Shown: positions 23,837 to 30,794 of the stretch, piece after piece | How positions within the stretch are numbered: the first letter of the stretch is position 1 | Layout: the number at the start of each line of letters is the position of its first letter | Source of the DNA: Thermoanaerobacterales bacterium UBA4877 | Lineage (GTDB): Bacteria; Bacillota; Thermoanaerobacteria; Thermoanaerobacterales; UBA4877 | DNA length: 37,458 nucleotides | Direction: 5' to 3' | NCBI GenBank assembly: GCA_002399345.1 | Contig: DHDL01000015.1 | Coordinates: forward strand, 1-37,458 | Program-made: the position numbers and the translations under genes | The notes under the pieces: model-generated | Databases searched by the model: none | What the model was told of the DNA's origin: nothing | The model's input: only the letters and a program-made list of their open reading frames with translations

Positions 23837-25126
23837 TTAAGGTTTAATTTTACGATACAGCTTATGACCATAAGCTCTTAAAAGATGATCCGTACTGTGA
23901 TAAACTGGAACTCCCAACCTGGGAGCTACATCCATTATGGTGTTTGTTCAGTGCTGGCAGCTGCCGACAAGCAGCACCTGCGCTCCCATCTTTTTAAGCT
24001 GAAGTACGGATTCGGCCTGGCCGGGACACACACCCGGTTTATTACACCTAAGCCTTCCCTTACCTATGTCTTCCATTCTCTTACAGTTGACCGCCGCTAC
24101 AACCTCGGCACCCATACCCTTGGCTATCTCTTTCAGCCTGGGCTGCTGTGCGCCGCACTCGCATCCCAATATGCCAACCTTTCTCTTTTCATTGGGGAAC
24201 GGCATGGCAACTCCTACTCCGCCTAAAGTCTTTGTTATAGGCATATCCTCGCTGCCATGTTTTCCGGTAAATGCACCGCCTGCAATAATCTCTCCATGCG
24301 GCTCGACATAACCTCCGCATTTATCGATAAGCACCTTCGCAGGAATGCCTATCGGCACATCCAGAAATACCTTACCGGTTTTAGCATCTTTCAGTCTGCC
24401 ACCCGCCGTCACATCCTTAGTAATGACCGGCCGCCTCTCTTCAACGGCACGGGCAATATTTTTCAATGTCTCTACATTGCATATTACCGCGCCCGCCTTT
24501 AAAGGAAGCTCACCCGGTGTAAGATCTATGCCAAGTATTTCACGTACTATTACCCTTTCATCTCCTGCAGGGTACAAGTCCGGTAAAAACTTTATCTCGA
24601 TATTTTTTTCGTCTTTGACGGCGGCCTCTAATGCTCGGACAGCCTGCGCATGCCTGGGCTTTATAGCCACAATTCCCTTCTTGGATCCGGTAACCTCCAT
24701 TGCATACTTAAGTCCCCTTATAACCGTATTGGGGTCTTTTTCCACAAAAGTGATATTATGATGTAATGTAGGCTCGCACTCTGCGGAATTGGCAATCACG
24801 ACCCCATCTTTTAAGTCTGCCTTAAGCTTAACATGGGTTGGGAAACCAGCCCCGCCGGCTCCGATAACTCCGGCCTCTTTGATGGCCTCGAGAATATCGT
24901 CCGTCGGCTTAATTTTCACATATTCATCAGGCTGCTCACTGGCTGCGTCTATAGTTATCGCATCGCCTGTAACCTCGCTTACCGTACCGTACACACTGGA
25001 GTGTATATTAGCACCTAAGCCGGCCGGCTCTGCGATCAGCTGGCCTTTTTTAACCTCATCACCTTTTTTAACAATCGGTGTATCCGGGGCACCTATATGC
25101 TGCTTAAGCATTATTTTTACAACCAT
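23837..25126 (-). CDS. prdC: RnfC-like selenoprotein PrdC
   Basis: Electron-transfer protein of proline reduction, related to RnfC; it probably passes electrons from NADH or the Rnf complex to the reductase. Residues 1-65 resemble a lipoyl/SBB-like sandwich (HIGAPDTPIVKKGDEVKKGQ), followed by an FMN/NAD domain with VIGAGGAGFPTHVKL. The C-terminus is cysteine-rich: LGCECGAQQP, NCKRMEDIG, RLRCNKPGVCPG. The frame meets UGA at 23948-23950 right after GSCQH. Decoding it as Sec393 adds 36 residues (TNTIMDVAPRLGVPVYHS and onward) that read as sensible protein and end at TAA 15 bases before prdA. Full length is 429 residues, matching the family. Confidence 0.9.
23911..23925 (-). promoter_or_regulatory. 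SECIS element of prdC
   Basis: CTCCCA and TGGGAG form a perfect six-pair hairpin with a GGU loop in the prdC message, beginning 22 nucleotides after the UGA. A small apical loop with GGU is the feature recognised by SelB in the classic E. coli fdhF element. Confidence 0.75.
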
Positions 25127-25188
25127 TTAATCACCTCTTTCCATTTAAAGCTGTTAATTTAATCACATGCCCTTACGGCGAGATCATG

Positions 25189-25205
25189 AGCAAATATCGT
25201 GCCAA
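25189..25205 (-). promoter_or_regulatory. Sigma-54 promoter of the prdC-prdA operon
   Basis: On the minus strand TTGGCACGATATTTGCT matches the -24/-12 consensus (TGGCAC-N5-TTGC) without mismatch. It lies 62 bases upstream of the prdC ATG and just past the prdR terminator. PrdR, encoded upstream, is a sigma-54 activator. Expected transcription start is near 25178. Confidence 0.92.
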
Positions 25206-25233
25206 GCCTTTAAAAAAGCAGGAAAACCGTACA

Positions 25234-25271
25234 ATAAAAAAGACAGCAGGCTTAAAATATACCCCCTGTCT
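25234..25271 (-). terminator. Terminator after prdR
   Basis: On the minus strand AGACAG pairs with CTGTCT with further G-C pairs inside and a loop of about a dozen bases, followed by six T residues. It separates prdR from the sigma-54-driven operon, so the two are transcribed independently. Confidence 0.8.
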
Positions 25272-25283
25272 ACTAATATTCGC

Positions 25284-25302
25284 CGATAAATTGACATTAT
25301 CG
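25284..25302. promoter_or_regulatory. Candidate PrdR enhancer site
   Basis: CGATAA and TTATCG are perfect arms around seven bases. They are directly downstream of the prdR stop and about 115 bases upstream of the predicted sigma-54 transcription start, a normal distance for an upstream activator sequence. Binding by PrdR is inference. Confidence 0.4.
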
Positions 25303-27069
25303 TCAGCTTTTCGTCACATCTATATCATAATTTCCCATTTTGTAATATAGTGTGGAGCGCGGCAAACCTAATTTCTCAGCTGCTTTGGAAATATTACCGC
25401 CGGTATTCCGTAATGTTTTCATGATTAAACTTTTTTCATACCTATTTATAGCCTCTCTCAAGGTGGTATCTTCTTCAGGTTGCGCAGCCCGACCCGTTGA
25501 TACGCAGCCCATTATTTGCTCCGGTATATCCTCGGTCGTTATCGTGCTTTTTTGGCATAATATAGCCATGCTCTCAGCTACATTTTTAAGTTCCCTTACA
25601 TTTCCCTTCCAAGGGTATTCCGTCAGGATCCTGACAGTCTTCCTATCGATGCCGATATTTTCCCGGCCTTCCTTCTTACAAATTTCATTCAAAAACAATC
25701 TGAGAAAGGAGTATATGTCTTCTTTTCTCTCCCTAAGCGGCGGAATTACTATTTTTATTACGTTGAGCCTGTAATAGAGGTCCTCCCGGAATGTGCCTTT
25801 TTTAACACACTCCTCCAGGTTTTTGTTTGTTGCAGATATAATCCTGACATCCACATCTATATACCTCTCACCGCCCACTCTTTTAATCTTCATTTCCTCT
25901 ACCGCTCTTAAGAGTTTGGACTGCATAGACAACGGAAGATCCCCTATCTCATCTAAAAAAAGAGTTCCTTTATCAGCCATCTCAAAAAAGCCGGCTTTGC
26001 CCTGCCTGCTTGCACCGGTGAATGCACCGGACTCGTACCCGAAAAATTCACTCTCAAATAATTCGGCGGGTATGGCACTACAATTCACGGGAACAAAAGA
26101 ACCCTTCATACCGCTTTGAGAATGTATCGTTCGCGCAAATACTTCTTTACCCGTACCACTTTCACCGGATATCATTATAGAGGCCTTACTGGGGGCCGCT
26201 CTTTTGGCAACCTCCATCATATCCTGCATTTTTTTGTTTTTACTGTAGATATTCCCCCATTTTCCTGTTAAACGATTTATCTCATTCTCCAGGAAATCTG
26301 CTCTTTCCCTTGCCTTTTCTAATTCACCGTTTATCCGTTTAATCTCGCTTATATCCTTATCTGTACTGATTACGCCTGCACATTCGCCGTCAATCATTAT
26401 AGGGGAGGCACTTATAATTATATTAGTGCCTTCTCTAGGAGAATGGACAACATCTTTTACTATTTTTTTTGATTTCAATACCTTTAAATTGATGGCGTTT
26501 GGGAAATAATCCCCAAGGTTGTTCCCTAATATTATATCCTGAGGAAGATCGTAAAGCCGTTCAGAACTATTGTTCCAGAAAATAACCCTTCCACTTTTGT
26601 CTATTATGCACACGGCCTCCTGAATATCGTTTAAAACCTTGTCAAACACTTTGCTTTCATTACGGTATTGCTCTAAAAGATATCTTAAAATATCTAAATA
26701 CCAAACTACACCTTTTATTATGCCGTCTTTTACTATTGGTATACTTTTTAATAAGGATTGCTTCATAATCTTTATACAGTCATTTATATCCGTATTTTGG
26801 CCGATATACTTGAAGTGCGTATCCATAATATCCACAGCGATGATATTATATCCCGATACATCCAGGCCTAATTTCTTTATCTGCTTAAATACCTTGTCCC
26901 TGTGGATCACTCCCACAAGCTTTTTATCTTTATTGTTTAATACATAAAGGTCTTCTATGTCGTTTTTTATAAAGCATTTAATCACAAGGCTGATGTCGGC
27001 ATCCAGCGGCAGCACCGAATACTCCTGCGTCATTACTTTTTCGACACTCATATCGTCTATATAAAACAT
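25303..27069 (-). CDS. prdR: Sigma-54-dependent activator PrdR
   Basis: Enhancer-binding activator of proline reductase genes, 588 residues from the ATG at 27069, which has AAAGGTG nine bases upstream; an in-frame GTG at 27081 overlaps that site. Domain order: two CBS domains (about 8-65 and 80-133), a PAS domain (about 140-245), a short coiled coil, an AAA+ domain with GESGTGKE (302-309), the sigma-54 contact loop GAFTGA (348-353) and LFLDEIGD (370-377), then a Fis-type helix-turn-helix (NISKAAEKLGLPRSTLYYK) at the C-terminus. The CBS and PAS domains are likely sensors of proline or energy state. It lies upstream of a consensus sigma-54 promoter for prdC. Confidence 0.94.
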   Translation of the reverse strand: MFYIDDMSVEKVMTQEYSVLPLDADISLVIKCFIKNDIEDLYVLNNKDKKLVGVIHRDKVFKQIKKLGLDVSGYNIIAVDIMDTHFKYIGQNTDINDCIKIMKQSLLKSIPIVKDGIIKGVVWYLDILRYLLEQYRNESKVFDKVLNDIQEAVCIIDKSGRVIFWNNSSERLYDLPQDIILGNNLGDYFPNAINLKVLKSKKIVKDVVHSPREGTNIIISASPIMIDGECAGVISTDKDISEIKRINGELEKARERADFLENEINRLTGKWGNIYSKNKKMQDMMEVAKRAAPSKASIMISGESGTGKEVFARTIHSQSGMKGSFVPVNCSAIPAELFESEFFGYESGAFTGASRQGKAGFFEMADKGTLFLDEIGDLPLSMQSKLLRAVEEMKIKRVGGERYIDVDVRIISATNKNLEECVKKGTFREDLYYRLNVIKIVIPPLRERKEDIYSFLRLFLNEICKKEGRENIGIDRKTVRILTEYPWKGNVRELKNVAESMAILCQKSTITTEDIPEQIMGCVSTGRAAQPEEDTTLREAINRYEKSLIMKTLRNTGGNISKAAEKLGLPRSTLYYKMGNYDIDVTKS

Positions 27070-27102
27070 TATTAACAACACCTTTAAAATTAAGCTTTAT
27101 AT

Positions 27103-27131
27103 ATTATACATTTATTTATCAAATGCTTCAA
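27103..27131 (-). promoter_or_regulatory. Promoter of prdR
   Basis: On the minus strand TTGAAG (27126-27131) and TATAAT (27103-27108) are separated by exactly 17 bases, about 33 bases before the prdR start codon. It is a vegetative promoter, so prdR itself does not need sigma-54. Confidence 0.8.
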
Positions 27132-27135
27132 AACA

Positions 27136-27151
27136 GTTAATTTAAATTAAC
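27136..27151. promoter_or_regulatory. 16-bp palindrome at the prdR promoter
   Basis: GTTAATTTAAATTAAC is a perfect 16-base palindrome with its near edge four bases upstream of the prdR -35 hexamer. Its location fits a site for a global or local regulator. The composition is A/T only apart from the ends, so chance must be kept in mind. Confidence 0.45.
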
Positions 27152-27158
27152 ACCGGTA

Positions 27159-27171
27159 GATGATAATCATC
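27159..27171. promoter_or_regulatory. 13-bp dyad upstream of prdR
   Basis: GATGAT and ATCATC flank a single A. The dyad lies between the metallo-hydrolase stop codon and the 16-bp palindrome at the prdR promoter. It has no T-run beside it, so it is not a terminator. It is a possible second regulator site. Confidence 0.35.
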
Positions 27172-27192
27172 AGTATATCTCCGGGTTATTAG

Positions 27193-28083
27193 CTAAATGC
27201 GGAAAAAAAACATTTTACCATCCTGTACGTTGTTTGATATCTCACCTTCATCCAAAAGAAATGAGACGAAAGCTTTTATACCGGCCATACATGTATAGTA
27301 ACGCTTAACGTCAATTTCTATATCCTTAAGGATGAATACCTCAGAGGCCAGGCCTTCCATGGTCTTGGGCTGCTCTAAAAGCTCCAGTATTATCCCGATA
27401 TATTCATCCAGGTTGTCTTTGTTTCGCTTTACAAGCGGCCGTATGTCCTCGTATACCTCGTCCGCATGTCCCAAAACAAAGTAATCCGCCTCCGTCTTTT
27501 CCAGCGTGCCCAGGGTTTCATACTCCGACTTTATATCATAGAGAAAGGGGACATACCTGGAAAGTCTCTTATCATCAAAGATAGAATCCCCGATATATGC
27601 AACACCGTCATCCGTTATTATGCCGATCTGTCCCATGGTATGTCCGCGCAAAGGGATCACCTGAAACTTCCTGTCGCCAAACTCGGCCGTACCCGGCAAA
27701 AGAGTGCCGTCTATATGAAACTCCTTTGTGAAAAACATTTCATCCCGTATGCCTTTATACGGCCTGGCCCCGTAAAGCGAATAACTTTCCAACTCGTTTA
27801 TCTTCATAAACGCCGCCTCTATAGGAGAGGTATAAAAAGAAAGACCGGGGTATAATTCCGCCAGTACCCTATTGCCGCCGTAGTGGTCGGTATGCGAATG
27901 GGTATTTATAAGATACCTGGGCTTTAATCCGGCACCGGCCAGGCCATCCGATATCTTTCTGCCCGTGGTATTGTTTATTCCCGAATCCACCAGCAGGCAG
28001 TAACCATCCTTGTATGAATACACCCCTACATTCGTATTGCCAGGTATATAGCCGCTGTGTCCGTTAATCTTTATAATATCCAA
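27193..28083 (-). CDS. MBL-fold metallo-hydrolase
   Basis: A 296-residue metallo-beta-lactamase-fold hydrolase. The metal motif THSHTDHYGG gives His62, His64, Asp66 and His67; further ligands are the histidine of LRGHTMGQIG and the aspartate of YIGDSIFDD. The last third (about 210-296) is a helical extension. The group includes thiolesterases and lactonases; the substrate is unknown. It starts at TTG with AAGGAAGGTG seven bases upstream; no ATG is available nearby. It has its own promoter and lies directly upstream of prdR, but prdR has a separate promoter. Confidence 0.85.
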   Translation of the reverse strand: MDIIKINGHSGYIPGNTNVGVYSYKDGYCLLVDSGINNTTGRKISDGLAGAGLKPRYLINTHSHTDHYGGNRVLAELYPGLSFYTSPIEAAFMKINELESYSLYGARPYKGIRDEMFFTKEFHIDGTLLPGTAEFGDRKFQVIPLRGHTMGQIGIITDDGVAYIGDSIFDDKRLSRYVPFLYDIKSEYETLGTLEKTEADYFVLGHADEVYEDIRPLVKRNKDNLDEYIGIILELLEQPKTMEGLASEVFILKDIEIDVKRYYTCMAGIKAFVSFLLDEGEISNNVQDGKMFFFRI

Positions 28084-28115
28084 CCGATAGCACCTTCCTT
28101 TAATCGTCTTAAAAG

Positions 28116-28145
28116 ATTATAACACAGCTAAAACATCTATAACAA
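28116..28145 (-). promoter_or_regulatory. Promoter of the MBL-fold gene
   Basis: On the minus strand TTGTTA (28140-28145) and TATAAT (28116-28121) are separated by 18 bases. The -35 touches the T-run of the preceding terminator. Confidence 0.65.
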
Positions 28146-28175
28146 AAAAGCAGGGCCTTATGGGCCCTGCTTTTA
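28144..28175 (-). terminator. Terminator after the secreted protein gene
   Basis: GCAGGGCC pairs with GGCCCTGC over a five-base loop, with an A-run on one side and T-run on the other. It ends the minus-strand gene that stops at 28177. Confidence 0.9.
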
Positions 28176-28176
28176 T

Positions 28177-29367
28177 TTATTTCTGTTCCTCCATTATATC
28201 TATTACCTCGGCATTGTTTGCCTCTTCCGGAAGCTCAATTACTATGTCCGGGTTACCATAGTCATAATACCTTACCGTATCGCTCATCACCATTGAGGAC
28301 ATAGGAAGCGGCTGGCCGGAAATCTCAAACTCCTGATTTAAATCCATTCTGACATACATCTTTGCACTCTGGATAAGATTGGTCTCCGGATCTATATAGT
28401 AGGTCATCCTACCGTGCATACCTTTAAACATATCTCCTATATTTTGTCCCTCTGTGATCTCCTCACCGGACTGTGCCATCATCATAGAATTCAATACATC
28501 GTTAATAAAACTCATATCATTCAGGTTTATAAATGTATCTATCCGCCTTACCTTTTTCCCATCTATGGTTGTCTCACCCATATCCTTGTATACCGTACTC
28601 TTATCTACATATTCCGTCTGATCGGGTGATATCTGTGGAATTTTATTTAAATCAGGCATGGCCTGGCCCTTTATGACCGTCCACCTCTCTTTTCCATTTT
28701 CATCCTTGGCTTTTTGATATGTACCATCCTTAAGTATATACTGTTCTATGCTTTGGTCGGGCTCACCTTCTATAACCTGGTGGATTCCCGTTGCCATATC
28801 GAACTCCGTCTTAGTAGATAACTTCATAGTGATATCCTCCGGAATGTCCTTACCATTACCAAAAATTCTCACCACTGCATCATTGTCAAACCGAAATGTA
28901 TCAGTATTCTGATTATTTACTCCCTCAACATACTTTTTTGCGGCATCCGAGTTTGTAAAAAGATCGTCTATTATTCTTTCCGCTGCCTCCGGTGTAACCT
29001 TTGAATTACTATCTGATACATCTGCGCCTAGCAGCCCATATTCTGCAGCATGCGCATATTCTTTTGCCGGGTCATCCTGCTTGTCATCCAATGATGAAAG
29101 GCCCAGAAAACGCGACAGGATTATTCCCGCAGTCTTGTATGTAAGCGGGTCCTCCAGCCCCAAGTTGTCTTTTGTATTGCCCTTCAAAATCCCGTTTTCC
29201 CGTGCATAGTCCACGTATGTTTTGCCGCCCAGATCAGTATCCGCCTTGTTTAAGAGCAGCTCCAGATAAGCGCCCTTGGTGACAGCCGCTGGCTGCTGTG
29301 CCATGGCTGCTACAGGAAGCGACAGTACCATAAGCAAAACCAATGTCGTTGATAAAACCTTCTTCAT
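28177..29367 (-). CDS. Secreted protein with SLH-like N-terminus
   Basis: A 396-residue exported protein. The signal peptide has a KK start, a hydrophobic core and an AMA cleavage site after residue 23. Residues about 30-120 show two S-layer-homology-like blocks (YVDYARENGILKGNTKDN with LTYKTAGIILSRFLGL). After a linker, the region 170-390 resembles the LppX/DUF6612-type fold of conserved lipoproteins, with repeated strands such as TYYIDPETNLIQSAKMYVRM. It may bind the cell wall and a lipid or envelope ligand. No catalytic motif is visible. It has its own extended -10 promoter and terminator, so it is a single-gene unit. Confidence 0.7.
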   Translation of the reverse strand: MKKVLSTTLVLLMVLSLPVAAMAQQPAAVTKGAYLELLLNKADTDLGGKTYVDYARENGILKGNTKDNLGLEDPLTYKTAGIILSRFLGLSSLDDKQDDPAKEYAHAAEYGLLGADVSDSNSKVTPEAAERIIDDLFTNSDAAKKYVEGVNNQNTDTFRFDNDAVVRIFGNGKDIPEDITMKLSTKTEFDMATGIHQVIEGEPDQSIEQYILKDGTYQKAKDENGKERWTVIKGQAMPDLNKIPQISPDQTEYVDKSTVYKDMGETTIDGKKVRRIDTFINLNDMSFINDVLNSMMMAQSGEEITEGQNIGDMFKGMHGRMTYYIDPETNLIQSAKMYVRMDLNQEFEISGQPLPMSSMVMSDTVRYYDYGNPDIVIELPEEANNAEVIDIMEEQK

Positions 29368-29400
29368 TACAAACCTCCCCTTTCAAATCAATGTAATTTA

Positions 29401-29409
29401 ATTATATCA
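29401..29409 (-). promoter_or_regulatory. Extended -10 promoter of the secreted protein gene
   Basis: On the minus strand this reads TGATATAAT, the same extended -10 as before the M42 operon. It sits directly after the cytX stop codon, so the -35 region is inside cytX. Confidence 0.55.
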
Positions 29410-29411
29410 TA

Positions 29412-30596
29412 TTAAAAGTATCCTGAATACGGACTTCTCGCCTTTCTTAAAAACGCATATACAAGGCCTGTAATCAGTGCATCCGGAATAGATACACCGA
29501 TGGGAATTTTTAAATCCAGTATAACATAGTAAAGAACCACACCTATCATCCATGCGGCCATAGCCTCCACAGAAATGTTCGTATCTCTCATATCAGTCTT
29601 AAATATAAAGTAGTCTGTAACAAGCACAGCAAACAAGGGAGCAAAAACAGAACCAATGGCATAAAGGAAGTTTTGATACTGGTCCATAGGAAATATAAGA
29701 GCTATCACCACGCCGACCGCACCCATAACCAAGGACAGCCGTCTTTCATCCCCTTTTATTATGTTAGCTAAAGAAGATGCAGAGGAATAGACATCCAGGA
29801 AGGTGGTGGTAACAGTCGACATTATGACAATCCCCATTGCGATAACACCCATTCCCGCCGCCAACATCACCTGTGTTGGATCATCTACACCATAGGCCAG
29901 GCCGGTTGCCAGGCCTATTATATACATCCAGGAGCTGCCCAGGAAATAACCCGTCCAGGTGGCAATCGATGACTTTTTTTCCGATTCGGCCATCTTAGTA
30001 TAATCCGACACCATGGGCAACCACGAGAGAGGCATTATAACGGCCGTTTCCACACCTTCCCCGAAGCTCATTCCACCCGCACAGTCTGAAGGAATACCCC
30101 CTTTAAATATCACATAGCTCATTACAAAACTGAAAATAAAAAGCATGACAACGGCGATATTATTAATCACATTAAAACCGTAACTTCCGGAATAAAGCCA
30201 GAGTATAACCAATAAGCCCGTCACAATAACCCATAAATAATAATTGTCGAAGCCCCATAAATTATTTGAAATGGAATTTAATGATCTTCCGGCCACAATC
30301 AGCATAATAGCCGTCCAGCCCATGAGCTGTAAAACATTTAGTGCGGAAAAAAGATATGAACCGTACTTTCCAAAGGCATAACGTGTAGTCTCCATTGAAC
30401 CGGCCTTTTCCCTATATCCTATGATGCCCGCTGGCACTAGAAAACTGCAGCCCAGGGCATGTCCTACAAGTATAGCCACCAGGCCGCTTTTAAAACCCAT
30501 GGGAGCATATAGCGCCCCTGTCATAATCTCTGCCATTGATACAGCAGCCCCAACCCACAGCATAAACATGCTGCGGCTTGTAATCTTTGTTTTCAC
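29412..30596 (-). CDS. cytX: Putative hydroxymethylpyrimidine transporter (CytX, NCS1 family)
   Basis: A 394-residue permease with about twelve membrane segments, related to cytosine permease CodB. The N-terminal block FMLWVGAAVSMAEIMTG and GSMETTRYAFGKYGSYLFS are characteristic of CytX as I know it. A TPP riboswitch with a terminator lies directly upstream, so it responds to thiamine status, which supports uptake of the thiamine precursor hydroxymethylpyrimidine over cytosine. It starts at ATG with GGAGGTGAT nine bases upstream. No other thiamine gene is in the window. Confidence 0.9.
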   Translation of the reverse strand: MKTKITSRSMFMLWVGAAVSMAEIMTGALYAPMGFKSGLVAILVGHALGCSFLVPAGIIGYREKAGSMETTRYAFGKYGSYLFSALNVLQLMGWTAIMLIVAGRSLNSISNNLWGFDNYYLWVIVTGLLVILWLYSGSYGFNVINNIAVVMLFIFSFVMSYVIFKGGIPSDCAGGMSFGEGVETAVIMPLSWLPMVSDYTKMAESEKKSSIATWTGYFLGSSWMYIIGLATGLAYGVDDPTQVMLAAGMGVIAMGIVIMSTVTTTFLDVYSSASSLANIIKGDERRLSLVMGAVGVVIALIFPMDQYQNFLYAIGSVFAPLFAVLVTDYFIFKTDMRDTNISVEAMAAWMIGVVLYYVILDLKIPIGVSIPDALITGLVYAFLRKARSPYSGYF

Positions 30597-30621
30597 CTAC
30601 ATCACCTCCTGAATTATTTCC

Positions 30622-30650
30622 AAAATAAAAGGTGCCCCCAGCAGGGCACC
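30622..30650 (-). terminator. Riboswitch-controlled terminator of cytX
   Basis: On the minus strand GGTGCCC pairs with GGGCACC over six bases, followed by TTTTATTTT. It lies between the TPP aptamer and the cytX ribosome site, the usual expression platform for transcriptional attenuation. Confidence 0.9.
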
Positions 30651-30655
30651 TTTTA

Positions 30656-30735
30656 ACTTTCCTACGCAGGTATTATCCTGACAGGTTCAAGGGTCGGGAA
30701 ATAATTCCCCTCTCAGCCGCAAAGGCTCCCCTAGT
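30656..30735 (-). promoter_or_regulatory. TPP riboswitch (THI element)
   Basis: On the minus strand the aptamer has the hallmark pieces in order: AGGGGAGCC with the matching stem, GCTGAGAGG, then CCCTTGAACCTGTCAGGATAA split around the TPP pocket, and TACCTGCGTAGGAA closing the helix. Thiamine pyrophosphate binding would favour the downstream terminator and switch cytX off. Confidence 0.96.
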
Positions 30736-30759
30736 ATCCATCTATTCAACTCTATATAT

Positions 30760-30765
30760 ATTATA
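30760..30765 (-). promoter_or_regulatory. -10 element of the cytX riboswitch transcript
   Basis: TATAAT on the minus strand lies about 25 bases upstream of the aptamer. The -35 is weak (TTTAAT at about 16 bases). No terminator separates it from the lipoprotein gene upstream, so some read-through into the riboswitch is possible. Confidence 0.55.
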
Positions 30766-30794
30766 CACCATAAAAGTGAATATTAAAGATATAT

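Noticed and set aside
25153..25162. GTTAATTTAA in the prdC leader as a second copy of the prdR palindrome
   Set aside because: Only one half matches the 16-bp palindrome, and A/T-rich ten-mers recur by chance; it is mentioned under the prdR dyads but not called as a site.
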